DNA of 64,000 nt from assembly GCA_032207245.1 (NCBI GenBank), contig CM063508.1, forward strand, positions 120,392,999 to 120,456,998, written 5' to 3'. Both the position numbers and the translations under genes were made by a program. Numbering within the stretch: position 1 is the stretch's first letter; every line of letters begins with the position of its first letter. Below are positions 22,183 through 35,900 of this stretch, piece by piece. Below the pieces are notes generated by a model that made no database searches, had not been told where the DNA came from, and saw only the letters and a list, made by a program, of their open reading frames with translations. The stretch is from Pardosa pseudoannulata. Taxonomy: Eukaryota; Arthropoda; Arachnida; Araneae; Lycosidae.

Positions 22183-24364
22183 AATGTGTGTTTCATAAGG
22201 AGTTTAATTGTTATCCCCCAATTTTATATGCAACTTATTTGCTGACCCATAAAATTATGAGTACATTTATTTATTTATTTTTTTTTATTTCCTTGAATTG
22301 GAGTAAAAGAAAGCATGTGTACTATTCATCAAAGTTTTAAAATAAATCAGCTCTTCCATTTTTAAATGGTGGAAAAAGCAAACACTATTACCATAAATAG
22401 AATTTTAATACTATATTTGATGTCTCAAAAACTCAATTCTTTACTCCTTAGAAAAGTAATTTTTAACTAAGAGTTTTATATTTTTAAAGATCAATTTTAT
22501 TGATGTGCAATAAGTTTTTTTTTTTCCACAAAGAAGTATTTGAGTACATATATATTAATTCAAAATTTATTTACAAAGAAGATAACCAAAATAATTTGGG
22601 CAAATTCTGCCCACAATAAATCCAAACACATGTAGAGTACAGTTATATTTTATTGTTCCCATAATATGTTATAACTCTGACTACAGGACACACATATATT
22701 TATATATATATACTATACATACAGTATATGCTGGTAAGATGCTAAAATTACTTGCACTAAAAGTTTTGTCACTTTTTTTTCCCAAATAAGGGTTTCAAAC
22801 TGATTTTGAAGAGGATGCATTCTGAAATACAGTTTCCTTTTTCATGATAAATTATCGTGAATTTTGTACAAAATTATCACATGGCAACTTGATTAATAAT
22901 TACATTTAAAAAAGAAGTAGTAAAACAACACATTAAATGCAACAAAATAACAAAAAATATATTATGTTGAAATTAATTTATACTTGCCTTACAACTTGTG
23001 CTGGAGCAAAACCAAAAATCTTTTCCTGCAATGTGACGCAGTAATTTTTGTCACTAACTATTATAGAACCTCAATATATTGCAAATAACACTGAAAGAGT
23101 CTCTGGTGATATATTCCTAATTTCTTCTATTTTGTTGACTCTAAGCAAGTAGTACTGCTGTACTACTCTGATTCTACATGTAAGTTTATAGTTTGGCACA
23201 AAGGTTTTAACATGATTTGCATTCAAATCAAAAGCATTTATGGGTATTCACAATAAAGTAACAATGCAACCGGCAAACAAGAAGGATCAATGGAAGCCTT
23301 AAATGCACACAAGATTGTCAAATTACATGTGCTTGTACCATATTTTTTTGTACAGTAATTTAAATACATGATAAAATGTATTGACTGTACCATATAATAA
23401 ATATAAAATATATAAATCTTTTACTAATAGCAAAAAGTAATTAACAACTTGATCAAAGAATATACATGGTACAAAAAAGGCAGATGGTATCAAAAAAGAT
23501 ATTTCTCAAAGATGAAATAAGATAAATTTACATATTTAACAGTACAAAATTCAAATAACAGTGTTCTTACATTATAGTTGTGTTATTTCAGATTCTCTGA
23601 ACCATGAAATATAACCATTTAATTTAAGCATTAAATAAATGAGAATTTAAATTTTGATATTTTAGAAAATCAGTTTAATTTTTACATTAAATTATACCAT
23701 AACAAATCGTTTGAAAAATCTCAAGTCACTTCACAGACCCTGAGATTCAAAGTTTTTTTTTAATGAGAGCTGTCAATGTTTTTAATTCAGTTATGTGAAC
23801 TATAAGAGAATTTATATGTTTTATAGAAGTTTAACAAATTACTAAATCTGACATCTGCAGTTAGTCATTCATTGAACGGTTTTAATTTTTAGTATGTATT
23901 AATAAATAACATGTTAACAGCAAAGAACAATCAGACTTGTAGTCTTAATGTTAATGTAAATAACCTCTTTATAAGTATTTGTTTATAGCAGAAATATATT
24001 TAAATTTTTAAAACAACTTTTAAAAATATTAAATGTGTGCTAGCATTAAAAAGGGGTTAAAGTCCTCAAAAAATAAAAAAATAAATAAACTAATTTTTTT
24101 TGTTGAAAAGAGTTAAAGTTCCTGGCCTAATAGCACTAAAAATAGTGTAATTTGATAGACCATGTAGTTTAGTTCCAGCAGATGGTAAAAGGTAATACAG
24201 GTAAAACTAAAAGTTGCAGTTACAGAATCCTAAAATTGTATATTTTCAGTTTCCCAAAATAAAAATTGCTTATGAACATTTTGTTTGTTAACTGATAATC
24301 TTTAAACTTTACTCCCCTCCTTTTGCTTCTAAAATTTTATTTTGATGTGCTATGCTCTGCTTTT

Positions 24365-24513
24365 TTGCTATACAAGTACAGATAAGACCAGGATCTACTG
24401 CTAAAGCCGATTTCCAAACTGCTATGACCATCCATGCCAGAAGTGGGATTCAAATCCACAAATTCAGGTACCGAAGAGCAGCGCTCTACCCCTTTGGCCA
24501 TCAGTCAGCTTTG
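24365..24513 (-). mobile_element. tRNA-headed SINE, family 1, degraded copy
   Basis: Minus-strand relic: B box ggattcaaatccac and the gagcagcgctctacc A-box side are visible. Several substitutions and a shortened tail side indicate age. Confidence 0.75.
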
Positions 24514-25370
24514 TTTTGAGGACTTATACCCTTTTCAATTTCTGTATTTCAAATATAAACTGAAAAATAACGGCTTTGAAATTATAAGTTGAACACTATT
24601 AAAAATGGAATTGCAAAATTATTCTCAAAATACATGCTCCCATCCCAACAGTCATAACATTTTCTTACTTTTTCAGTGTTACTGAGAAAGGAAATAATTA
24701 TGACTTATTTCATATAGTCAAAATTAATACAAATGAATGTAATGAGTTTTTCATTTTTTCTTCCTGAAGTCACTAGATTTTAATACGAGTATATTTATTT
24801 TAAAATGGAATTTAAATCTAAGTTAACACTGGTAAGTTCTGAGGAAAATATTATAATGTATAGTTATTCAAATTAGTATTCAAGTGCCAAACAAAAATTA
24901 CTACAAGTAGGTGAATCTAAATCTGAAAATACAAGTGTTAAATTCTTTCATGCTAATCTTGGGTAACTATTTTAATATTTATTATTAGTACAAAATTGCT
25001 TCACACATAGTATTTTGAATAAATAGCAGATATTGCTTTCAATGTCTTCAGAGATTAAATTCTTAAAATTGCTCTGATTTTTTTTTTCTTTTTGCTACTC
25101 AATAAGCCACAACAAGGCTCTTCATACCCATGAACAGAATATCCCCTTGATTTTAATATTCCTCAGGAAGGAGTATTTTTCTCCCAATATCTCACCCATG
25201 ACAATCTCCCAGTCAGAGAACTTTCAGATTGTTTGTCACTTAATCAGCTTTTATCGGCTTAATATCGGTTAAAAGGACAAATCTGCAAAGTACATTCCAT
25301 AATGTTTCAAATTAGAAAAACTTTAACTTTATGTAATAATTAATTTTTTAAATGTATATTACTTCCTTAA

Positions 25371-25656
25371 AGAAATTAAAAAAACTCCTTGGCACAACAG
25401 CCCCTAGGGGGCCAAGGCCTATGGTGCCAATCTCCGTTTTCTAGACCAGGGGCCCTGGGGTGCGAATCATATGTTCCAGTTAGGTGGTCAGCCTTACTCA
25501 GAACCCCCAGTGTTTAGTTCCCAAGCATGCTTGGTCCTCAGTTTCTCTACCTACTGAAGGGATGAAAGGCTGAGTCAACCTTGCCCAGCCCGGGGATCGA
25601 ACCTCGGACCTGCGGCATGGGAGCTCGAAGCGCTACCCCAATGCCTCTGGGCTTCA
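25371..25656 (-). mobile_element. tRNA-headed SINE, family 2, copy 1
   Basis: On the minus strand a tRNA-like head (ggggtagcgcttcga, aggttcgatccccgggct) leads a ~200-bp body ending ...ggctgttgtgccaagg. It is flanked by near-identical atattacttccttaa and atattactccctaa, a target duplication with small changes. Confidence 0.8.
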
Positions 25657-25741
25657 TATTACTCCCTAAGTAATGAAGTTTATTAATCTTTTTAGAGCGA
25701 AAAAAAAAAGTTTTTAATATAAATATTTAGACATAAATTGC

Positions 25742-25770
25742 TGTAATAATAATAATAATAATAATAAAAT
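25742..25770. repeat. (AAT)n microsatellite
   Basis: About eight ATA/AAT units. Confidence 0.9.
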
Positions 25771-26004
25771 AAAGTGTTTAAAAATATTTTACTATAAGTT
25801 CACTTACTTCATTTGTTGTCATGCATATATATACACACACAATCTGAGCATTTAGACATTACAGTGTATGTTTTTTTATGTTATATCCTATACAATTTTA
25901 AGAAATAATTATTTTAAATAATTTTCTCGAGAACATATGCAATAAATTATGTAGAAAGACTGTTTACAGAAAATGGTCTCACCTCTAAACACTTGTGATG
26001 TATA

Positions 26005-26165
26005 GTGATTAATATCCCAAGCTTTTATCAAATAGGCTTGAGTTCAAATCATGGTAAAACCTAGATGTATTTGTAGTCCCCTGTTATAGGGAGCAATAAA
26101 GGCCACAAATTTAGTGCAGTTACTATAAAATGCCAGTAATGGGAATTATTCTGCATTATGAGCTG
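26005..26165 (+). mobile_element. tRNA-like SINE relic, family 3
   Basis: tatagtgattaatatccca followed by gcttgagttcaaatcatgg has A-box/B-box order and spacing. Only one copy was seen, and it is decayed. Confidence 0.4.
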
Positions 26166-27627
26166 TGCTGTGAAATTGATTTTTAAAAAATGAGCAAATG
26201 AATTTATCGCCATTTCATTTCATTCAATTAAACATCCACAATAATATTTATTGACACCTTATATATATTTATTGCATTACATTCATTGATAAATTCATAA
26301 AATATCCTACCAAAGTGTGATGATACTCATGTGACACATTTTGTGACTAAGCATTTGCATTATGCATTTGTTACTCAAAGCTCATTGCAAAGCTCGTTAT
26401 ATTTTTAAATCAGCACAAAGAAGCGGTTAAAGCACGAGTTAAAAATCAAATAAGAAATACTGAAATTTCTTGATTTAACTCCTATTGTGCAATGAAACAT
26501 CTCACAGTTGAAAAGTGCGCATATAGCCATATATTCAAATAAATATTTGAATGTAAATTTATTGAAGAAATATTTGGATGAGCAGTTATGTAAAAGTCTA
26601 AGTACATTCATGCAAATTCATAAAGGGTACATTTCATGGTTTCAGAGAAAGGATACTTAGATGTTTGGGAAGCAATTGTTGCAGATTTAAATATACAGTA
26701 AATCCTCAATTTAACTCAACAGGATGAACATGTCTTACAAGTCTCAAATATTTACCCATTATATAATGGGACTTGATCCATACCACAATATAATCCTTTA
26801 ACTAACTAGTTACCATCTACCATTTGAAGGTAACTGGATTTCATATTATTTAAGAAAAATTATACTTTACAATTTTCTTTCTTCTTAGTTATTATAAGTT
26901 ACTTCATTTCATATTTACATTCCTTCCAGGTATAAAAATCAACCATGCCTTAAATATATCTTTAAAAATGATTTAACAATACAATTAAGTAGGTAATCTG
27001 CAGATTAACTGCAGAAAATATTTCTTTCTGCTAATCAAGTGCAAACTCCCTACATTGGTGCTTTTTTATTGATTTTTTACCTAGATGATAATATATATAT
27101 ATAAATGTTTTTTTCAATTTCTTTTTTAATACAATACAATGCATAGTGGAACAAAATTTTGTTTGCCAAATCAACAAATATTTTACAGCAAATTGATAAT
27201 GCTAAATAGAGGGTTTACTGTATTGTTTACATGTAAGAAAGTCACCTTGGTTTCGATAAATTGGCTCTTTCAGCTTCCAGTGACATGAGTTTTTTAACTG
27301 AGGAACTTTTTTTTGTCACTTTGTTAAGGTTAAACATTAGGATATCATGCATATAGAAATATAGAAATAATCTCACTGTCAGTGTGCTGCTGAGGTAAAA
27401 TTGACCTTTGTTTTTTAATATTCCATTTTCCTGATGCCTATTCCAAAACTGAATAAGTGCTTGAATGGTTAATAGGATTTACTCACGTATAATTTAGCAG
27501 GCAGCCTCTTCCAGCATTTATGCACCTGTGCTTATGTTTATAAACACTTACTGCTCCAGGCAGTAAATAAAGTACAAGTTGTGGAGGAAAACTTGTCAGT
27601 TCTATTTCCAGTACATATTTAACTTAA

Positions 27628-27739
27628 TTATTTTTGCACTTGCTCATCATCCAGCATAGCATCCAGCTGGTCTGACAGATTGGCCAACATATTTTCTATG
27701 TCATCAATCACGTCACCAGGAGATATAGCTTCAGGAGTC
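27628..27739 (-). CDS. CASKIN: Caskin terminal exon, C-terminal tail
   Basis: It encodes [20 protein letters not shown], then [16 protein letters not shown] and TAA at 27628-27630. The DDI..ML..LxxQLDAML pattern is the acidic amphipathic tail conserved at Caskin C-termini. The acceptor is tctatag. The 3' UTR continues leftwards; the first TTTATT (AATAAA on the minus strand) that I noticed is near 27065, but the true end is unknown. Confidence 0.92.
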
Positions 27740-30700
27740 CTATAGATAGTGAAAAATATTTGATATGTTAAAACAAGCATATTGGGATTGATTGAACAAT
27801 GCATAAAATAATGAATGCTACACCTTGTTTGGAAAATACAAGAGTTTAGTTACAAATGAGAGGAACTCTAGGTAAAGCTATTAAATATTTTCAATAAAAA
27901 AGCAAGATAATTTAAATACAAGTCAATATATAAAAAATTCAACAAATAGGACATACATGCACGAACACACACAAACAATTAGCTTTAAAAATAATTTGCA
28001 ATATCCTACAAATTTTACAATGAATTTGTCTATATTAATTTCTACTACTTACACATCATATTCATGTGAGGGATTCGTTTCTGTTGTACCTCTTACTTTT
28101 TGCTGATTTAAATCTAAAATAAAAAAAAAAACTATTATTAGAGAATTGTGGAAATCATGCAAAAAAAAAAAAGAGAAATACCTAGTTATAAAAACTGTTC
28201 TACTGAAGTGACTTATATCAAATGTGCACTTATAACAAAATCTTGTAATATACATAAATTTAACAGAGAATTTTTTTTAACAATTGATGCTTTTTTTTTT
28301 ATTAAAAAAACTGTTGGAGCTTTTCTGGTTTTATTATCAGAATATTTTAAAAATTAAAATTTATAAAATACATGTCATGTATTGCCAATTAATTTGAAAA
28401 TTCCAATTTAACCCTTTAAAGTTCACTAGTGAAAATTCTTTGGGATTTAATGGAGATGGATTATAAATGTTATCTACGAACCTTATGTATGTGAACAATA
28501 TTAAAATGATTTTCGGTAGTTTCGTGGGGGGAAGGGCAGTGGGTTTTAACTGTGAAACACTCAACTCCCTTGTACAGTTAAAAAATATTACATTCTTAAA
28601 ATTTAAGTAATATTGAAAGAATACTACATAATTACATGTAATAGATAAATAGTTAACTAAACAATTTATAAGTGATGTTTTAGGTAAGTATATTTATTTG
28701 GGGTCATGACAAAGGAAAATCAAATTTTTTTTTATACAGGGAAAGAGGTTTGAAAGTTTATATTTTAAAGAAAAAATTAAGCTGTGAGTTGTGCTACCAT
28801 TTATTAATAGTTTGAAGTGTCAAAAACACCCCAAAAAATCCTTAATATACCTTTAAAAAGAAGAGAACAAATATTTTAGCAGGTGTTTTCACTATGAAAC
28901 CACTGTTCTTGAAAGAGTTAACTGTATAAAAAATAATTTAATAAACACTAAAAGGCTTTATAAAAATCTTGTTTTTCAGTATTAGACAGAAACAAATAGG
29001 AAAAAGTGTGTCAATAATAAATGTATGATACTTAAATATAATATTGAACTTGTGCTGTTAAAAAATAATAATAAAAAAATGTCTACTATTCTAAGAACCT
29101 AATTACCTCTTTGATTTGAAACTTGGGATGAATCCATTGGCAGTGCTGGGTAAGGTTTTGAAGATTTCTGTTTAATTGTTCCAACAGTTTCATTAGCAAA
29201 AGGCAAAGCTGATGAGTCTAAGCTGGAAGACGATTCTGCTGAATCTTTTCGTCTCTGTCTGAATAGAGGATTGCTGAACAATTCATCCATAGGTTCTGTT
29301 TTCTCACTTGCTTTACCAAGTTTATCGTCAACCACAGAAGGCAAAGGGGAAGGTGGAGGGGGGAAATCCTCAGACTGTTCATTGTCCTTACTTAGTTTAC
29401 TAAGGGGTTTGACTGGGTGATCTGTTAAATGTTTTACTGTACTAGGTTGTTCATCTTTCTTAGCAACCTCTCCAGGGAGTTTCTCCCCTTTAGTTGAATT
29501 ACTCCTCTTTGGAGGTGGTGGTGGAGCTCTTTTTAAAGTAGCACTTCTTGGAACAGTAGCTGGCCCATGTCTGGGTGAGCCGTCAAGGCTTGACCACCCA
29601 TCAAGAGTCCGACTTTGATTGATGAGGGATTTGAATTCACTATCTGGTATGTCCATAATGGCCTCTGCAATCTCTTCACGAGTTTTTGCAGTTATTTTAG
29701 CCATGGGTTTTAACCTCACCAGACCCTTTGGGCGGTTTAAGGTTGCAGTTCCTTCACACTCATAATCATAGTCTGTATCTAAATCTGTTACTCGCCAATC
29801 TTTGGTTGCTGCTTTCGGTTGCTCTGGTGCAGCAGCTGCAGCTGCTGGAGGCTGTGTTATGGGAGTGTATGTCATAACAGCAGGTGGCACAGAACTGACA
29901 TTTGAAACTGGGTTTTCTGAGCTGAGACTTTCCAGTGATCTTCCTCTTGTTGGTGATAGTATCTAGAAGATATGTTCATATGTACAAATGGTAAAATATA
30001 GTTTTATTTTTGGTCCAATATTAAATAGAACACGGAGGGGGGGATTATATAATATTTAAAGCAAGAAAAACAAACTTTGGTAATATCACAAACATAAAAA
30101 TAGCAAAGAAAATCCTTAATCATAAATCATTAATTTATGTAATACTAACCCAACTATATATTTATATATTGTAAAATTCTATAAAGCCACATAAAAATAA
30201 ATTATAAGAAATAAATCAAAAATAGTGCAATAGATTTAAATTTAACTGGAGGGTATAAACTACAATTAAAATATTCAATAGAAATTAGAAAAATGATCTT
30301 TAATATTTTTAAAATAAAAATAATAGACTAATACTTCAAAATCTGCAGTTTTTTCAAGATTATTTTTTTTCCAATTTTACAGAATTATTATTAATCATAA
30401 TTGTAATAAAATAATTTTAAATGATATAAAATAGCAAGTAAAACTGTCATGATTGAAAATTTTTTAAAATTAGAATATACAATTTACACTTTTGAAAATT
30501 TTTTTAGAATTAGAATATACAATTTACACTCTTGAAAAACATCAAAGATACTTTTTTAGAAACTAAAACTACAGCTGTATGTAGAAAATTTTCACTAATA
30601 TTTTTTATCACCCTTTCTGATATGCAAGTTTTCATACACAAGAACTTATATATATATATATCAGTGGCATGCAGTTCATATGTGCAGGGTGTGCACTGCA

Positions 30701-32942
30701 CACAATCGCAAAATTATGAGGGACAGTAATTTTCTGCACCTATGTTTACCTATCTTTATATAGTATATAATAAATATTATTTATGATATATTCAAATGTT
30801 ATGTTGATTTGCTTGCATGTGTGATACTAGGTGCGGCACCACGTAGCACACAAACGAACATAGAAAGTTCTGATTTTTACGCACTGCGCACTGAATTGAT
30901 AATCCCGCTTTATATATATGAGCTACAGGAGAAGAACAGCATACTATGGCACTGAGGGAAGTGCAGCTATTTTTCATGCACTCGGCATTCAGAATCATCC
31001 AATGGTATGGTTTATTAAGCGTTGTATTAGAGCAGGGACTTTTTTTTTTTTTTTTTTTTTTTTGTTTTGTTTTGTTTTGGTTTTTTAACTGATTAAGTGG
31101 CCATACGATTTTGCAGATTGTTAATGTTTAAATTTATATATTGTAAGATTTTGTTTTCATGGAAATATAAAATAAGTATTTCATCAATATAAAGTGAAAT
31201 GTTTTAATGTGGTAAATTAATTTCGGTGATGTATTATATTTATTGAAATAATTAGCTGAAAAAATGTTGTTTTGTTTTAAAGAAACGAATTTTAACAGAT
31301 CAGTCCAAATGTTACTATTCATTGTGTCTTACAGACAGTATATAAGTTATATTATGTAACACCATATCCCTGGATTTGTTTTTAAAAACTGTCAAGATGT
31401 TTTTCGCAGAATATATGATTTTCAAATGTTAAAAACAATCAATAAATATAAATTAATTCACTGACCGAACAAGAAACAGTTCGCTCTATTGTGCCAGCGT
31501 GCAGCGAAATCCTCTGCACGTGAAATAGACGTTCGGTTTGTCGGCACCGCAGTGGCAGGCGCCATGTGGTGCTACATTTGCTGAACATATAAGTTTTTCG
31601 TAGAAGCCCAAACCGTTGCTTTTTCGATGCCGATATGACACCATATAACAAAAGACATGATTTTTGTTTCAGTGCTAGTAGAATTCTCATAAGTTTAGCC
31701 GTTTTTACAGTTATAACTCAAATACTCCTAGGTAAATATTTTATTTATTGTAATCTCTAAATTTATATTCATAATAATTAAACCGTCTCAGAATGGAGAA
31801 CTCAGATGTCTCAATAATTAAAGATTTATTGGAAAATCCATGTTTTCTGCACACCCTGCTTGAAAACCTACCACACACCACTGATTTATATATATATACA
31901 TATTATATATACATATATATATGCATTAAGAAAGAAAAAGCAATTATCAACTCAATATTTACTGTTTAAAATAATAATGTAGCTCTAAAGCACTTCTGTT
32001 TTTTTTATTTTCAAACTTCTTATTGCATTAAAGCTGCATGTTCTTGCTTACCGTATTCAGAGTTCCATTGTGGTTTTGTGAAGGGGCTATATTTTGTGCA
32101 GAATTATGAACAGCTTGTAGAAAAAGACTTTCCTCCCTTATCGGTGACTGCTGAAATGTTTTCATTTCAGGGATGGAATCTGTGGACGGGGAACTCTTTG
32201 GACGATGCGTTGATATTGCAATTTCTTGACTTGGATATTGAAATGGTTGAACAGTACCTGAAAAAAATACAAAATCACTTTATCATAGAAGTCAAAAATT
32301 TTAATTTAGGACATGTTTATACAGTATTAACTGTCAGGATAAAAATGTACTTCCTCATATAAGTCTTTGCAAAATTATACTGAAAAATATGTCAAATGTA
32401 ATGAGGTATAAAAAATAATAAAATTTAAAACATACAGCTGTTTCAAAAAATGAGTTAGACATTAGTGCTTACTTATTTTATAATTTTATTTTAATTTTTG
32501 TACCTTAATCATGTTACTTTATCATATTTTTCAATGAAACATAAATTTTTATATATGGTATCTTAACACTTTTTACCACCATAAAAAGCTCTTATAAATC
32601 ATAATCTTTTCAATAGCATGTTATGTGTAGATTATTAAAAATAAATTCTCTGCCGGCAGTAAAATTTAAGTATGAGTAAGAAATTTAATATATTTTATCT
32701 AAATAATTCTACCAACACTTTTCATGTTTTCCTCATGCCATAGAAATGTTTAGCCATTTCACTGTCAGAGAATACCTATATCATTTACACACAAATTATC
32801 CCAAGAACTGTTTAAAAATTGTTTCAATTCTTTCTAATCTTAAATAGAAGATATGATGCTCCTAATAAGTTAACAATTCTAATTAACAATTCTAATTAAT
32901 AAGCCTTGAAAGTCAACATTTTTTCCATTCATGCAAAGGTTA

Positions 32943-32981
<39 letters not shown>

Positions 32982-35900
32982 CTCTTAGCCAATATTTGAA
33001 GTATTAAGAGTTATGCCTATTAAAATTGAAAACATAATACTTGTGTTAATTCTTCCTTTCCTTCCTTCCTTTTTTTTTTTTTTTTTTCTCAAAGATTTTG
33101 GACAAAATGTTTCCATTATTAACACTTGCACAAACCATAACTTCATCATTCACAGTTAAAATTTCCTCCACACCTTCTTTCCCCGTTATTTGAAATATTG
33201 TAGAGGGGTAGGAAAAAATGGTCATTCATGGGAAAAATATCGTTTTATAGAGATTTATTGCTGTAGTCAATATTTTAAATCAAGAGGACATTAAGATTTT
33301 ATTGTATGCAAATTTGCCAAGATCCCACAGTATTACTTTTATAAAGGAATTTATCATTATATCAAGGTTTTACTACATAGTAATAGACAATGAGTATTCA
33401 AAATATTCCATTTTAATGTTTTTGAATGTAAAATAAATTACTCAGTGTTGAAGGCCTTGGAAACGTTGCAGCTCCACCAAGAGAGTTATCCAGGTGGCTG
33501 GGGTAGCTTGGTTGTGGATGCAAATTCGGACGCCGACCTTGATTTATGTCATCTATTCGCTTGATAGCAAGAAGGATTCTTTTTTGATGCCCTATAAAGA
33601 AAAATTTTATTAATTCATAAAATACTAAAAACAAGCTAGCCACTACACTTGATCTGTTAACCCCAATAACTGAATCAACATAAAAGAAATATTTCAATTA
33701 AAACCACAGAAAATATTAACTATTAGACATTATTAGATGAGGTCGCTGGGTTTTGTTTAAATCATCTAATGGACTGTAATTTTCCTTTATAATTTTTATT
33801 TATAACACAAAACACACAATTATATGAAATTAATTAATTAGTAATAAAATATGTCACCACCGCGCGAAGTGGGTGGGAGTGTAAATTGATTGGTCTTAAC
33901 GCTTTTACATTGAAGAAGACAATGATTGTTTTTAGAAAGGCTCACTAGGTGGAGCTCTAATTAAATTTACATCTGGAACGGAACAACATCAAAACTAAGA
34001 AATATGATGATAAAGTTCAGACTTACCTAGTTTTTGAATCCCAATATCTTCTAAATCTTCCCATGTCAAGTCAGTCACCTTATCAACTGTGTTGTAGTTT
34101 TGTTGGCAGAGTGTGTCATAGTATTCTTCTAACCTTAACAACTTCAACCACTCCAAAAGAGAATCCTGCGAAATGCAATTTAACCACTTAACAAACCTAT
34201 TGATTTAACTGCATAAAAAACTATTTTTATTGCATAATTTTATTGGTTTTAGAAAAAGAAATGATTGCTATAATTTCACATATTTTAGGCTAATACAAAA
34301 TTAAAATTGTACTTTTGAAAATTTGACTATATTATAGTCCACCATAAAACTGACAATTTTTTTTTTTTTATTTCTATTGAATCTTAGTTTGAGAAGAAAA
34401 ATTCAGTACACACAAAAACAAATATGAATGATAAGTCACAAATGTTTAAATTAGTTTTTGTCAAGTACTCTTCAAAAAATATGAGGACAAATATAAGCCA
34501 ACATCACACTAGTATCTTGATTCTTAAATATAATTAAGAATCAAGATTATCTCTTTTGTTCTTTCTCCTCCTGTGAACATACTCTCATTGGATTATAAAT
34601 ATTTTTATATATAATACATTGTTTATGCAGAAATAAAAAATATAAATAAAAATTGTACCTATGTTTTATTTAAAAAAAAATCATTAAAATTTTCCTCAAC
34701 AATTTTGTTCACAAACTTTAGGGATACTGATCCCTAGGATTTAATATAAAAATGCCTAATGGTTGGCCATTTTTATAAACAGGGAGAATAGGCTTAAATT
34801 TGTTTAATTAAATTTTCTTATGGAGGTCTGAAAGGAATTTCGACCACATGACCAGTGTTTCATATGTATATACCTTTCTTGTTTTTGGCAAAATTGCCCC
34901 CATTGCCCCCTTTCACTCGGTGTTCCTTGAAATTGTAGATGGCCAGCTAGGGGAGGGGGGTCTGATAAGGTTCTTCGGATGCGCTGAGTTGCGTTTTTGC
35001 AGGCTAGCAGTACATCTGGACGAGAGAACTTCTCTTTTTGGCAGGGATCAAGTTGCAAGAAATGTGGACACCCCTGCCCACGAGGAAAGGGAGAGAAGAT
35101 GTGAAGAAAACAGTTGGATTCGGACCTGAGACTTGGAGACATCTCTCGGTTCGATGTGAGAGAACAAGACGACAGTTTTATGTTGGGATTTAAAGGAATG
35201 CTCGGTTTTATCCTTTCTGACTCATGCAGGCTCTCAGGTTCTAAATATGACATTTTGTTTTACTCTAATGTTTCATAAATCTTGTAAATAAAATTTGTGT
35301 TGTCCATCTAAAACTTTGGAGGATTTATTTAGCCCATGTATCCCAGAGGAGATCAACGAACATACCTGCCCCAGTAAAGTAGGTGGGCAGGTCACACGCA
35401 AGGATAGCACCCCAGAACAGGGTGGTATTACAACATGACTCCTAGAGTGGGGGTGGTTGTGTTACAAAGTCTTTTCTGCAGCACAGAGAATGGTTGAAAG
35501 TAAAACCACCTAGAACACTAGTGCTCTATATGGTTTTGCTGGAAGCTCCCAGGAACAGCACTTCCTTTGCTTCCAAGGCAATAACTTATATTGCAATAAA
35601 TAGGGAATACACGATTAGTAGAATTCAACCATGTTTTTTTTTCACTAATGCATATTACAAAGTTATTTCTATAGCATTTAACACAATTTTTCACTAAATT
35701 GGAGAAACAAAAAGAATTCCTGTAGAATAGAAATGGGTATATATATTTCAGCTCACTGAAAAGTGCTTGGACTTAGCAATTCCAGGAGACAACACACATA
35801 CGCTACCCATGCAAACAGCATAATAGAATATTGAGCATTTGTTTAACAGAATGGTAAGTTTGGGTTGAAGGTGGTGTGGGAAAACAGAGGGAGGACAAAA

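Larger units (their letters stand above)
18515..27627. other. interval between the FDXR and Caskin 3' ends
   Basis: 9.1 kb between convergent genes, including the unmapped Caskin 3' UTR. It carries SINEs, one DNA transposon and a tandem duplication (listed). 18515-19460, 22190-24350 and 26170-27627 show no coding signal or repeat that I recognise apart from simple A/T runs. Confidence 0.7.

Noticed and set aside
32078..32362. 94-codon plus-strand frame
   Set aside because: It is the antisense shadow of the Caskin linker exon 32052-32257.
34804..35253. 149-codon minus-strand open frame
   Set aside because: It lies inside the LTR-like family E repeat, and the frame is not kept in the other copy at 10529-11090.
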